Assembly (NCBI GenBank): GCA_934122125.1
Contig: CAKOVW010000024.1
Location: forward strand, 1-18,314
Source of the DNA: an uncultured Clostridia bacterium
GTDB taxonomy: Bacteria > Bacillota > Clostridia > TANB77 > CAG-508
Direction: 5' to 3'
Length of the DNA: 18,314 bases
In this document: piece after piece, positions 5,958-13,410 of the stretch
How the letters are laid out: the number at the start of each line of letters is the position of its first letter
Numbering within the stretch: position 1 is the first letter of the stretch
The notes under the pieces: generated by a model
Database searches by the model: none
What the model saw: only the letters and a program-made list of their open reading frames with translations
What the model was told of the DNA's origin: nothing
Position numbers and translations under genes: made by a program

Positions 5958-7349
5958 TTATATTTCAGCGCTTTGCTTTAATTCTAGAACCGCTACGCAT
6001 TCCACATGGCTTGTAAATGGAAACATGTCTACTGGTTGTATTTCTTTTATGTTGTATTTTTCTTCTAGTTTTGATAAATCTCTTACCATTGTTGCTGGGT
6101 TGCAACTTATATATACTAATTTTTCTGGGCTTAAGTTTAATATGTTATTTATTGTGGTATCATCTAAACCTCTTCTTGGTGGATCAACAAATACAGCATT
6201 TGGAGTTATATGCTTTTCATGTAATAAGTTTTCCAAAACTTTTTCTACATCTCCACAAGTAAATTCTATATTTTCTATATTATTTATTTTTGCATTTTCT
6301 TTTGCATCTTCAATTGCTTGTTCTACAATTTCAATTCCATATACCTTTTTTACAAATTTTGAAGCATATATTCCTATTGTCCCTATTCCACAATATAGGT
6401 CAAGTAGAATATCATCTGCTTTTAAGTTTGCTCCTTCAATTGCTTTGTTGTACAAAACTTCTGTTTGTATCGGGTTAGTTTGATAAAATGACATTGGTGA
6501 AATTTTAAATGTATACTCTCCTAATTTGTCATAAATATATCCATCACCATATATAGTAATATTCTTATTGCCTAATATCACATTTGTGTTTTTAGTGTTT
6601 ATATTTTTTACAACTGTTTTTAGTTTAAATTCACTTTGCTTTAATCCATCTGTTATACTTTCAACTAACTCTTTTTCTTTTGGTATATTTTCTCCATTTA
6701 TAACTAATATGCACATTACCTCTTTCGTTTTTATACCAACTTTTATTACAATATGTCTAAACAGACCTTTTCCTGTTTTTTCGTTGTATACAGATATTTT
6801 GTTTTGGTTTAAGAATTCTACAATTGTTGTTGCAATTTGTTCTGATATAGGATTTTGAATTTTACATTCTTTCATTGGAATTACTTCATGTGTTCTAGCT
6901 GCAAATATTCCTGTAACTACTTCTCCATTTTTTGCATAGCCTAATGGGTATTGAGCTTTGTTCCTATAGTTATATGGATTTTTCATTCCTATTGTATTTT
7001 GTACTGTTATTTTTTGTTTTAATGTTTTATTTACCAAATTTTGAACTACTTCCTGTTTCATTTTTAATGTTGTTTGATAATTTATATGTCTTAAATTGCA
7101 TCCTCCACATCTTGTGTATGTACTACAATCTACTTTTTCTCTACTTGAAGCGGTTTGTAATATCTCTAATATTTTACCAAATCCATGAGAGGTAGTAGTT
7201 TTTAATATTAGTATTTTACATTTTTCACCTTTTATTGCTTGTGGTATAAATATTATATAGTCATTTATTTTAGCTATGCCTTCTCCTTCATAACCGTTGT
7301 CTATAATATCTACAATATATTCTTCATTTTTCTTTACTGGTATTTCCAC
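5958..7349 (-). CDS. rlmD: 23S rRNA (uracil-C5)-methyltransferase RlmD/RlmCD
   Basis: SAM-dependent enzyme that makes 5-methyluridine in 23S rRNA (U1939; single-enzyme Gram-positive versions also modify U747). 463 residues: N-terminal TRAM domain (about 5-62), four cysteines for a 4Fe-4S cluster (Cys75, Cys81, Cys84, Cys162), a substrate-facing central domain, then the methyltransferase fold. The latter shows SFYQTNP (287-293), the SAM loop LDLYCGIGTIG (316-326), VDPPRRG (388-394), catalytic Cys416 in SCNPAT, and the general base Glu450 in SHVE. All key residues are present. The start is GTG at 7349, with GGAGG about 10 bases upstream and no better in-frame ATG. It sits 53 bases after maf. 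Confidence 0.95.
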   Translation of the reverse strand: MEIPVKKNEEYIVDIIDNGYEGEGIAKINDYIIFIPQAIKGEKCKILILKTTTSHGFGKILEILQTASSREKVDCSTYTRCGGCNLRHINYQTTLKMKQEVVQNLVNKTLKQKITVQNTIGMKNPYNYRNKAQYPLGYAKNGEVVTGIFAARTHEVIPMKECKIQNPISEQIATTIVEFLNQNKISVYNEKTGKGLFRHIVIKVGIKTKEVMCILVINGENIPKEKELVESITDGLKQSEFKLKTVVKNINTKNTNVILGNKNITIYGDGYIYDKLGEYTFKISPMSFYQTNPIQTEVLYNKAIEGANLKADDILLDLYCGIGTIGIYASKFVKKVYGIEIVEQAIEDAKENAKINNIENIEFTCGDVEKVLENLLHEKHITPNAVFVDPPRRGLDDTTINNILNLSPEKLVYISCNPATMVRDLSKLEEKYNIKEIQPVDMFPFTSHVECVAVLELKQSAEI

Positions 7350-7402
7350 TTTTTTCGTTCCTCCATTGAAGTTTAGATTTAGTTGGAAAAGAATTATTCT
7401 AA

Positions 7403-7984
7403 TTATTTCTCAACTTCTATATATTTTTTAATAATTTGATACAACTTCTGTACTGGCAATCCCATAACAGCATTATAGTTTCCATCAATTTTAGTTATAA
7501 ATTTAGCAAATTTTCCTTGTATTGCATAAGCTCCTGCTTTGTCCATTGCCTCTCCTGATTCAATCCATTCGTTTATTTCCTTTTCATCTATTTCAGATAA
7601 ATATACTTTTGTTATATCATAATCCTTAATAACATCTTGTTTTCCATCTTTTTCAATTATTACACATAAACTTGTAATAACTTCATGTACATCATTTTGT
7701 AATTCTGAAATCATTTGAAAAGCCTCTTGCTTATTTTTGGGCTTTCCATAATGTTTATCACCTTTTAGCACTAAAGTGTCTGAACCAATTACAACTCTAT
7801 CTCCTGTAGTCTTGTCAAATACTTCTTTTGCTTTTAAATATGCAATTCTTTTTGATTGTTCTTGTATTGTTAATCCATCTTCAAAACTTTCATCTGCATT
7901 GCTTACAATTATTTCAAAATTTTTAGTAATATATCCTAATAATTCTTTTCGTCTTGGTGAAGCTGAGGCCAATATTATTTTCAT
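7403..7984 (-). CDS. maf: Maf-like nucleoside triphosphate pyrophosphatase
   Basis: Maf proteins hydrolyse dTTP, UTP and modified nucleotides to monophosphates, and in Bacillus affect septum formation. The 193-residue sequence is complete: SASPRRKELL at residues 7-16 (nucleotide binding), GSDTLV (67-72) with the catalytic Asp69, GKPKNKQEA (80-88), and AGAYAIQGKF near 150-159, ending with GLPV. The ATG at 7984 has AAAGGAGA eight bases upstream. The gene heads a minus-strand cluster with rlmD, the MATE-like gene, the small membrane protein and the COG4997 pyrophosphatase. Two pyrophosphohydrolases for damaged nucleotides in the same cluster is suggestive of a shared clean-up role. Confidence 0.95.
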   Translation of the reverse strand: MKIILASASPRRKELLGYITKNFEIIVSNADESFEDGLTIQEQSKRIAYLKAKEVFDKTTGDRVVIGSDTLVLKGDKHYGKPKNKQEAFQMISELQNDVHEVITSLCVIIEKDGKQDVIKDYDITKVYLSEIDEKEINEWIESGEAMDKAGAYAIQGKFAKFITKIDGNYNAVMGLPVQKLYQIIKKYIEVEK

Positions 7985-8014
7985 AAAATTTATCTCCTTT
8001 CAATATTATTCATA

Positions 8015-8023
8015 ATTATATCA
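8015..8023 (-). promoter_or_regulatory. Extended -10 promoter of maf
   Basis: Minus-strand TGATATAAT, a perfect extended -10 with no convincing -35, about 30 bases before the maf start and directly after the upstream terminator. The same nine bases precede the HD-CYTH gene. Confidence 0.45.
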
Positions 8024-8024
8024 T

Positions 8025-8070
8025 AAAACTAAAAAAAGCGATAGAAAAATCTATCGCTTTTTTTAGTTTT
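8025..8070 (-). terminator. Terminator of the 63-residue membrane protein gene
   Basis: AGCGATAGA (8037-8045) pairs with TCTATCGCT (8050-8058), extended by an A-run and a T-run to 8025-8070. Read on the minus strand it ends in TTTTTTTAGTTTT; it can work in both directions. It overlaps the stop codon at 8069. Confidence 0.9.
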
Positions 8071-8260
8071 ATATATCCAAATGATAATACTTAGTTACAG
8101 TATTTCCATCTTTATCTTTTGTTGTTACTGATTTCCACCTTGCTCTCCATGGGTAGATGCACCTTACTACAATAAGCAGTAATACTAATATTAGTAGTGC
8201 ATAACCCCAAAGTGGTTCTATGCCAAGCCAGTACGAAAATTCCCGTATTCTTTCCAGCAT
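8069..8260 (-). CDS. Small single-span membrane protein, 63 residues
   Basis: The product has a short amphipathic N-terminus (MLERIREFSYWLGIEPLW), one strong hydrophobic helix (about residues 19-35, ALLILVLLLIVV) and a basic, soluble C-terminal part (PWRARWKSVTTKDKDGNTVTKYYHLDI). The basic residues after the helix predict that the C-terminus faces the cytoplasm. Start ATG at 8260 follows AGGAGG nine bases upstream. It has its own promoter and terminator, so it is expressed alone. Base composition is somewhat higher in G+C than the surrounding genes. I do not recognise a family. Confidence 0.8.
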   Translation of the reverse strand: MLERIREFSYWLGIEPLWGYALLILVLLLIVVRCIYPWRARWKSVTTKDKDGNTVTKYYHLDI

Positions 8261-8294
8261 AGAATATTACCTCCTATAAAATAAGGATACTTAT

Positions 8295-8323
8295 ATTGTA
8301 CAACACTTTATGCAAAATTGCAA
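8295..8323 (-). promoter_or_regulatory. Promoter of the 63-residue membrane protein gene
   Basis: Minus-strand TTGCAA (8323-8318), 17-base spacer, TACAAT (8300-8295). The spacer and flanks closely match the promoter at 8859-8887 (both contain AATTTT, TAAA and TGTTGTA at the same spacing). Confidence 0.7.
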
Positions 8324-8375
8324 TGTTAAGTCAATTATCTACACCCTTTTATATTAATTTTCTTTAATAAGGTAG

Positions 8376-8401
8376 AAAAAAACCTCTTTCGATGAAAGAG
8401 G
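8376..8401 (-). terminator. Terminator of the 94-residue membrane protein gene
   Basis: CCTCTTTC (8383-8390) pairs with GAAAGAGG (8394-8401); on the minus strand a run of seven T follows. It lies 34 bases beyond the stop codon. Confidence 0.85.
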
Positions 8402-8435
8402 AAAAGAAAGATATTTCTTTACTTTTTGTGAAAAC

Positions 8436-8720
8436 TTAAATTACCTTTAAGGCTATCATTACATTCCAAATTATATAAAATAGCATAATCACTATACCAC
8501 AGATTGCTATTATTTTGTCTGGCTTCTCACCATTTATTACCACCTGTGCGCCAAATTCGATGGAATAAGCAATTAAAGCGATCACAGCTGCGACAGTTGC
8601 GATCAGTCTCGCAATGCTGTTGCCCATACCTGCCCACGCACACGTCAATGCAAAAGTTAAAGCTGCCACCATTTCTATCTTGTCGCAAACACGCCGTAAA
8701 GAATTTAACTTTTCACTCAT
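8436..8720 (-). CDS. Small three-span membrane protein of higher GC content, 94 residues
   Basis: After a charged start (MSEKLNSLRRVCDKIEM) there are three hydrophobic stretches at about residues 17-32, 36-54 and 69-90, with NGEKPDK in the loop before the last. No enzyme motif is visible. The central part of the gene is visibly GC-rich: the 60 bases from 8581 contain 34 G or C, against roughly a quarter in typical neighbouring lines. That suggests recent acquisition or strong expression-driven codon choice. The ATG at 8720 follows AGGAGG eight bases upstream. A 130-base leader with two hairpin regions precedes it. Function unknown; it might be a small envelope protein paired with the 63-residue one. 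Confidence 0.8.
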   Translation of the reverse strand: MSEKLNSLRRVCDKIEMVAALTFALTCAWAGMGNSIARLIATVAAVIALIAYSIEFGAQVVINGEKPDKIIAICGIVIMLFYIIWNVMIALKVI

Positions 8721-8782
8721 AATAACTTCCTCCTTTTATTCTTTTATTGTTGTTTTTATTCTTTCTATATGTCAAACCAAAA

Positions 8783-8819
8783 AGTTAGAGGAAAGCCCCC
8801 TCACTAATCAGTGATAACT
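8783..8819 (-). promoter_or_regulatory. Structured 5' leader element, possible three-way junction
   Basis: In the leader of the 94-residue protein, outer pairing AGTTA/TAACT (8783-8787 with 8815-8819) encloses two hairpins: GAGG/CCTC (8788-8791 with 8799-8802) and TCACT/AGTGA (8801-8805 with 8810-8814; the two share bases at the junction). On the minus strand a TTTTT run follows the closing stem. It does not match any riboswitch I know. It could be an attenuator or the end of a short RNA. Confidence 0.4.
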
Positions 8820-8827
8820 GGGTAAAT

Positions 8828-8855
8828 AATAATATAGAATATTTCCTATATTATT
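8828..8855. repeat. Inverted repeat at the predicted transcription start
   Basis: Perfect 10-bp arms, AATAATATAG (8828-8837) and CTATATTATT (8846-8855), with an 8-base centre. It begins just downstream of the -10 box of the promoter at 8859-8887, a common place for a repressor operator, or it forms a 5' end hairpin in the transcript. Confidence 0.55.
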
Positions 8856-8858
8856 TAT

Positions 8859-8887
8859 ATTTTACAACATTTTACATAAAATTTCAA
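8859..8887 (-). promoter_or_regulatory. Promoter of the 94-residue membrane protein gene
   Basis: Minus-strand TTGAAA (8887-8882), 17-base spacer, TAAAAT (8864-8859). It is a near copy of the promoter at 8295-8323. The implied leader is about 130 bases. Confidence 0.65.
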
Positions 8888-8930
8888 CCCATATATAATA
8901 GTAAAATCGTTTTATATACTGTTTTTAGGT

Positions 8931-8974
8931 AATAAAAAATCAACCAGATTTTATTTTCTGATTGATTTTTTATT
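8931..8974 (-). terminator. Terminator of the tRNA-Leu transcript
   Basis: Outer arms of 13 bp (8931-8943 with 8962-8974), then CAGA/TCTG after one mismatch, with an 8-base loop. On the minus strand the stem ends in a TTTTTTATT run. It lies 35 bases past the CCA end of the tRNA. Confidence 0.85.
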
Positions 8975-9008
8975 AATTCTGTTCAATTAGTACGAACAGA
9001 TACGTCAT

Positions 9009-9092
9009 TGGTGCGGATGAGAGGACTCGAACCTCCACGCCGTTGGCACTGGTTCCTAAGACCAGCGCGTCTGCCAGTTCCGCCACATCCGC
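9009..9092 (-). tRNA. tRNA-Leu (anticodon UAG)
   Basis: On the minus strand the acceptor stem GCGGATG (9092-9086) pairs with CATCCGC (9019-9013), followed by A and an encoded CCA (9011-9009). The anticodon arm CTGGT-CTTAGGA-ACCAG places TAG at positions 34-36, reading CUA leucine codons. A variable arm with GTGCCAACGGCGT and the T-loop GGTTCGAGTCC mark it as a class II leucine tRNA. It has its own promoter and terminator. Confidence 0.97.
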
Positions 9093-9114
9093 ATATATTT
9101 TGCTGACATAAAAT

Positions 9115-9144
9115 ATTGTAGCACATTACTTTATTCTATGTCAA
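9115..9144 (-). promoter_or_regulatory. Promoter of tRNA-Leu
   Basis: Minus-strand perfect TTGACA (9144-9139), 18-base spacer, TACAAT (9120-9115), about 22 bases before the tRNA 5' end. Confidence 0.8.
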
Positions 9145-9196
9145 CACATTTTTTAAAATTTTCTCTAATATTCTGTATTAAATATTAAAAATCACT

Positions 9197-10597
9197 TTAT
9201 TGTTTGCTTTTATCTTTTTGCTTATTTGCAGTTTTTCTACTTTTCTTTAATTTTTCTAGTGCTTCTTTTTTTGATTTATTTTTTTCTTCATAACCAGGTT
9301 TGCCTAAAAGTCTAAACATATTCTTTTTATATTTTTCTACTCCTGGTTGGTTAAAAGGATTTACTCCTAATAGCTTTCCTGACATTGCACATGCAAGTTC
9401 AAAAAAGTATATTAAATGTCCTAAAGAATATTCGTTTAATTCTTCTATGTTTATTAGTATATTAGGAACTCCACCTTCTATATGAGCTTCTACTGTTCCC
9501 TCCATTGCTTTTTTATTTACATAGTTTAGCCCTTTACCTACTAAGTAATTTAATTCATCTAAGTTGTCTTCATCTTGGTTTATAAATATATCTGAAGCAC
9601 TTTCATTGATATTTATTATAGTTTCAAATAAATTTCTTCTTCCATCTTGTATATATTGACCTAAAGAATGTAAATCAGTGGTGAACTCTGCACCCGTTGG
9701 ATATATTCCTTTTGAGTCTTTGCCTTCACTTTCTCCAAATAGTTGCTTCCACCATTCTATCATGTAGTGTAGTTTTGGCTCATAACTTGCCAAAATTTCA
9801 ATGTTTTTGTTATTTTTGTACAAGATATTTCTTATTACTGCATATTTATAACAGTCATTATATTTTAGGTTTTTATCTAAATATTTTTCTTGTGCAAATT
9901 TTGCGCCATCTAATAATTTATCAATATTTATTCCTGCTACAGCAATTGGCAATAGCCCTACTGCTGTTAAAACAGAGTATCTTCCTCCAATATTATCTGG
10001 TATAACAAATGTAGTATATCCCTCTTCATCAGCAATTTGTTTTAATGCTCCTTTTTCTTTATCTGTAGTAACATAAATTCTTTTTTGTGCTTCTGCTAGA
10101 CCATATTTGTTTTCTAGTAATTCTCTAAAAATTCTAAATGCTATTGCTGGCTCTGTTGTAGTTCCTGATTTTGATACTACATTTATTGATATATCTTTAT
10201 TTCCAATTAATTCAATTAAATCATTTATATAATTTGGATTTAGATTATTTCCAACATATAGTATTTGAGGAGTTTTTCTTTGTTCTTTTGATAGGAAATT
10301 ATAAAAAGTATGAGTTAATGCCTCTATTACTGCTCTTGCTCCCAAGTAAGAACCGCCTATTCCAATTACTACAAACACCTCTGAATCTTTTTGCACTTTT
10401 TTAGCACATTTTTTTATTTTTTCAACTTCTTTTTTGTCATAATTGTTTGGCAAGTCTAGCCATCCTAAAAACTCATTTTCATTTTTAGAATTATTATGTA
10501 TTTCCTCATGTATCTTTTCTACTTTATCAGCATATTTCATTATGTCTTCTTGTTTTATATTGCTATTTTTTAAATCTAATTTTATATTTTCCATCAT
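9197..10597 (-). CDS. pgi: Glucose-6-phosphate isomerase
   Basis: Interconverts glucose 6-phosphate and fructose 6-phosphate in glycolysis and gluconeogenesis; cytoplasmic. The 466-residue protein shows the phosphate loop GIGGSYLGAR (79-88), SKSGTTTEPA (142-151), GGRYSVLTAVGL (204-215), the catalytic Glu289 in FGESEGKD, His310 in DLHSLGQY, and the conserved Lys422 in QPGVEKYK. It is of the shorter bacterial type. From about residue 437 a highly basic tail of some 30 residues (rich in KNKSKK, KKSRKT, KQKDKSKQ) follows the normal end, which is odd. The ATG at 10597 follows GAGGAGG seven bases upstream; a second ATG is next to it. It has its own promoter and no clear terminator, so read-through toward tRNA-Leu is possible. 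Confidence 0.96.
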   Translation of the reverse strand: MMENIKLDLKNSNIKQEDIMKYADKVEKIHEEIHNNSKNENEFLGWLDLPNNYDKKEVEKIKKCAKKVQKDSEVFVVIGIGGSYLGARAVIEALTHTFYNFLSKEQRKTPQILYVGNNLNPNYINDLIELIGNKDISINVVSKSGTTTEPAIAFRIFRELLENKYGLAEAQKRIYVTTDKEKGALKQIADEEGYTTFVIPDNIGGRYSVLTAVGLLPIAVAGINIDKLLDGAKFAQEKYLDKNLKYNDCYKYAVIRNILYKNNKNIEILASYEPKLHYMIEWWKQLFGESEGKDSKGIYPTGAEFTTDLHSLGQYIQDGRRNLFETIININESASDIFINQDEDNLDELNYLVGKGLNYVNKKAMEGTVEAHIEGGVPNILINIEELNEYSLGHLIYFFELACAMSGKLLGVNPFNQPGVEKYKKNMFRLLGKPGYEEKNKSKKEALEKLKKSRKTANKQKDKSKQ

Positions 10598-10627
10598 AAA
10601 TTTACCTCCTCTTTAGTATCTATTCCT

Positions 10628-10656
10628 ATTTTATATTAAGTATTCATTTTATTCAA
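10628..10656 (-). promoter_or_regulatory. Promoter of pgi
   Basis: Minus-strand TTGAAT (10656-10651), 17-base spacer, TAAAAT (10633-10628), between the HD-CYTH stop and the pgi start. Confidence 0.55.
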
Positions 10657-10673
10657 TACACTTTTTATATTTT

Positions 10674-12713
10674 TTATCTTTCTTCTGCTTCTTCCATTTT
10701 TTCGGCTTCTTTTGCTCTGTATAATTCGTCCATACCTATTTGGTATATATCCTTATTTGAAGCCATATTTTTAAATTCTGGGAATTCTCTTTCTAGGGCT
10801 TGTTGTAATGCTATGGTTTCTATTCTACCTGCTATTTGATTTTCTCTAGGTCTAATTTCAACAGTTGTAAGCATTCCTTTTTGTTTTGAAACATAGTTTT
10901 CATATTCTGCGACATTAAATGATATATCTATTTTTTCTCCATTTACTAAAAATGTTACTAATTTTCTATTATTACTAACTACTAAAGTCTTTTCTAACTC
11001 TGTAGGAATTTGATTTTCTTGTAGAAATCCAGCATATTCAGATATATCAATAGAAGTTCCTAATTCTTCGGCTCTAAATTTAGTAACAAAGTCTTTTTGT
11101 TCTTCTTTATCTCTATTTTTATATGTAATTCTTTTATTTTTATATCCTTGGGACATTTTTCCTTTATAATATTTTACTCCCTCTCTAATTCGTAATGTCT
11201 GTCCATTTGTTAGTAGCTTGCAATCTTTAGTATCATAATATGTATCTAATGAGTAATATTTTGCACTGTCTTCTCTTGGATAAATTTGTTGTATAGCTTC
11301 TATTATTTGCTTGTATGGTAATTGCATACCATCTGAAACCACATATTTTCTTTCAAACTCCTGTGATATTTTAGTTTGACTTTTTACTAAATCTTCAATA
11401 ATTTCTCCATATTTTTCTTCAAATTCTTTTTTACTAAGTCCCATTTCCAATCTTAATAATTCTGGATTGAAAGCAAAAACTGTTTTTGGTATTGTGTTCA
11501 GGTTAACTGCATGCTGAAGTTCTTCAAATTGCCTTATTCCTTGTCTTGTTATTATATTTGTGCTTCCAAATTTAGTCCTTTTGTATGGTTTTATTTGTCT
11601 AGTTTCCTTAAACATACAACGAGAGTTTGCTGGAAAACCTGGAATTATTTTTTTAAATAGTTCTCTCAAATATTCCTCATTTACATTTGGAGGCAAAATT
11701 TGGCAATCTTCTTTAGCGACTTTCTTATAATCGCACAAATATTTTATCTTATCATTTTTAGTTGTTTTCTTTATTCTGTCTAATGCTCTTTCAAATTGTG
11801 TATTTGTTAATTGCATATACTCTTGATTAGTTAATTCAGTTTTTTCCATTGTTAAAAATTTTCTGATTGGTTCTGGTATATCTTCTGGTACTTCGCTTGG
11901 GTTGTTTCTTAATTCTCTTATAAGCTCTTCAAATAAATAATTAGCTGTAAAGTCTATATCGCTAAAATATATTTCCCTATAATTTCTAACTCTTTCAAAT
12001 AGCATTGACTCTATTAAGTGCATTTTATTTTCTGGAATAGCTGCCAATACCTGATTTTGAATTATAGTATATTCAAGACTACTGATTATTTTATTATAGT
12101 CTAAAGCTGTTCCTAATTCTGTATATACAGATTCTCTAATTAAATAATCCATTCTATCTACATCAATATTATGAGATATTAAAGTAGCAATTAAATGTTT
12201 TACTGGAATAGTGTTATCTTGTTGAATTTCACTTTTTTCCTCAATTTTTTTATCTCCATATACGCACTCCATAAAATCTGCTAACTTTGTTACAAATTCT
12301 TCTCCATAATCTTCGGAAATAATTTTATGAATTTGTGTTGTTTTATCTCTTACTATGTCTATTCCTCTAATTTCGTGCGATGTTCCAGTTATTCTTTCTA
12401 GTAAATGTGAGTTAACCCCATGTCCAACATCATGAAGTAGTGCTGCTAGTTTCGCAATTTCTTTTTCTTCCTTATTAATTCTTACTCCTTGTACACTTAG
12501 CTTTTTTTCTAACTCATTTAATGCTCTGCACATTAGATAATATACACCTATACTATGTTCATATCTGGTTTCTTTTTCTAATTCCGGATATTGAATAGCT
12601 GCCATTGAGGTTTGGATAATATCTTGTAATCTTTTAAATTCACTGCAATTAGCTATTTTTTCATAAATTCCTTTTAGTTCAATATTACCATAAACTTTAT
12701 CTTTTACTATCAT
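10674..12713 (-). CDS. HD phosphohydrolase fused to a CYTH triphosphate-binding domain
   Basis: A 679-residue cytoplasmic protein with two recognisable parts. Residues 1 to about 430 are an HD phosphohydrolase of the COG1078/SAMHD1-like, dGTPase-related type: DKVYGNIEL (5-13), TRYEHSIGV (49-57) with His53, LLHDVGHG (92-99) with His94-Asp95, His102, and NIDVDRMDYL (182-191) with Asp184. Residues about 450-665 look like a CYTH domain: the ExExK hallmark EFERK at 452-456, YYDT (492-495), a TLRIR strand (506-510), a KFR segment (545-547), and VEIR (618-621). CYTH proteins bind or cleave triphosphates such as thiamine triphosphate, inorganic tripolyphosphate or RNA 5' ends. The combination suggests handling of (deoxy)nucleotide or polyphosphate compounds, but no substrate can be read from sequence. 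Start ATG at 12713 with AAAGGAG six bases upstream. Confidence 0.85.
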   Translation of the reverse strand: MIVKDKVYGNIELKGIYEKIANCSEFKRLQDIIQTSMAAIQYPELEKETRYEHSIGVYYLMCRALNELEKKLSVQGVRINKEEKEIAKLAALLHDVGHGVNSHLLERITGTSHEIRGIDIVRDKTTQIHKIISEDYGEEFVTKLADFMECVYGDKKIEEKSEIQQDNTIPVKHLIATLISHNIDVDRMDYLIRESVYTELGTALDYNKIISSLEYTIIQNQVLAAIPENKMHLIESMLFERVRNYREIYFSDIDFTANYLFEELIRELRNNPSEVPEDIPEPIRKFLTMEKTELTNQEYMQLTNTQFERALDRIKKTTKNDKIKYLCDYKKVAKEDCQILPPNVNEEYLRELFKKIIPGFPANSRCMFKETRQIKPYKRTKFGSTNIITRQGIRQFEELQHAVNLNTIPKTVFAFNPELLRLEMGLSKKEFEEKYGEIIEDLVKSQTKISQEFERKYVVSDGMQLPYKQIIEAIQQIYPREDSAKYYSLDTYYDTKDCKLLTNGQTLRIREGVKYYKGKMSQGYKNKRITYKNRDKEEQKDFVTKFRAEELGTSIDISEYAGFLQENQIPTELEKTLVVSNNRKLVTFLVNGEKIDISFNVAEYENYVSKQKGMLTTVEIRPRENQIAGRIETIALQQALEREFPEFKNMASNKDIYQIGMDELYRAKEAEKMEEAEER

Positions 12714-12761
12714 ATTTTTCTCCTTTTATTTATCGCTTTCTTTAGTAATATTGTAGTCTAA

Positions 12762-12790
12762 ATTATATCATATTTTTATATTAATTTTAA
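12762..12790 (-). promoter_or_regulatory. Promoter of the HD-CYTH gene
   Basis: Minus-strand TTAAAA (12790-12785), 17-base spacer, perfect TATAAT (12767-12762) with an upstream TGA making an extended -10. Confidence 0.55.
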
Positions 12791-12808
12791 GTTTTTTTTA
12801 AAAATATC

Positions 12809-12837
12809 TAGACTTTTTCTATTTATTTGTGTATTAT
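12809..12837 (+). promoter_or_regulatory. Promoter of the first secreted low-complexity protein gene
   Basis: TAGACT (12809-12814), 17-base spacer, TATTAT (12832-12837), about 55 bases before the start codon. It is back to back with the HD-CYTH promoter. Confidence 0.5.
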
Positions 12838-12892
12838 TATATAGTACAAAAAGAAAAATAAAATAACTTTGGTTATTTTTAGGAGGTTTATT

Positions 12893-13279
12893 ATGAATAA
12901 AAAAGTTTTTAAAATATTTATTATAATGTTGTTGATTTTTAGTTTTTGTATTTCTTATGTATCCGCTACTAATATTGATTTGAATTTACCTGGTACAAGC
13001 ACAACTACAAATACTGAAACTAACAATGAAGTACAAGTACCAGCTAATAATGAGGTTTCTTCAAATAACAGTGTTGATACAAATATTGATAATTCAAATG
13101 TTAATGATGTAATAGATAATATAGACACTTCTACTCCTGCAGAATCTTTACAACCAAGTGGAATATCTACATCTTCTGAAACAGAATTAGGAATTACAAA
13201 TATTATAAATATTTTATTAATTACAGTCGGCGTCATTTTAATATTACTTTCAATTGCAATTTTAATAAGATTAAAATAA
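12893..13279 (+). CDS. Secreted low-complexity protein with C-terminal membrane anchor, 128 residues
   Basis: An N-terminal signal peptide (MNKKVFKIFIIMLLIFSFCI, likely cut after VSA at about residue 25) is followed by a Thr/Asn/Ser/Val-rich, acidic linker (26-100) with no Cys. A C-terminal hydrophobic helix (about 102-124) ends in IRLK, consistent with a membrane anchor and a minimal cytoplasmic tail. No enzyme or binding motif is seen. The ATG at 12893 has AGGAGG six bases upstream; the longer frame from 12869 has no such site. The next gene encodes a protein of the same build with a different sequence, so the pair may be co-evolved surface proteins. Function unknown. Confidence 0.85.
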   Translation: MNKKVFKIFIIMLLIFSFCISYVSATNIDLNLPGTSTTTNTETNNEVQVPANNEVSSNNSVDTNIDNSNVNDVIDNIDTSTPAESLQPSGISTSSETELGITNIINILLITVGVILILLSIAILIRLK

Positions 13280-13284
13280 TAATT

Positions 13285-13311
13285 AAGTGGTTTTAATCCA
13301 CTTTTTCTTTT
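13285..13311 (+). terminator. Terminator of the first secreted protein gene
   Basis: AAGTGG (13285-13290) pairs with CCACTT (13298-13303); a TTTTCTTTTG tail follows. Confidence 0.75.
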
Positions 13312-13410
13312 GCCTTTCCATTATTTATTAGAATATTTTGCATAAAATCATAAATACTAATATTGAGCATTTTTTTGAGCTTAATTTTAAAAAAAGGAGG
13401 TTCTTATCAT

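Noticed and set aside
6025..7195. Several plus-strand ORFs inside rlmD.
   Set aside because: Shadows of the RlmD frame, hydrophobic only because they are the complement of AT-rich codons.
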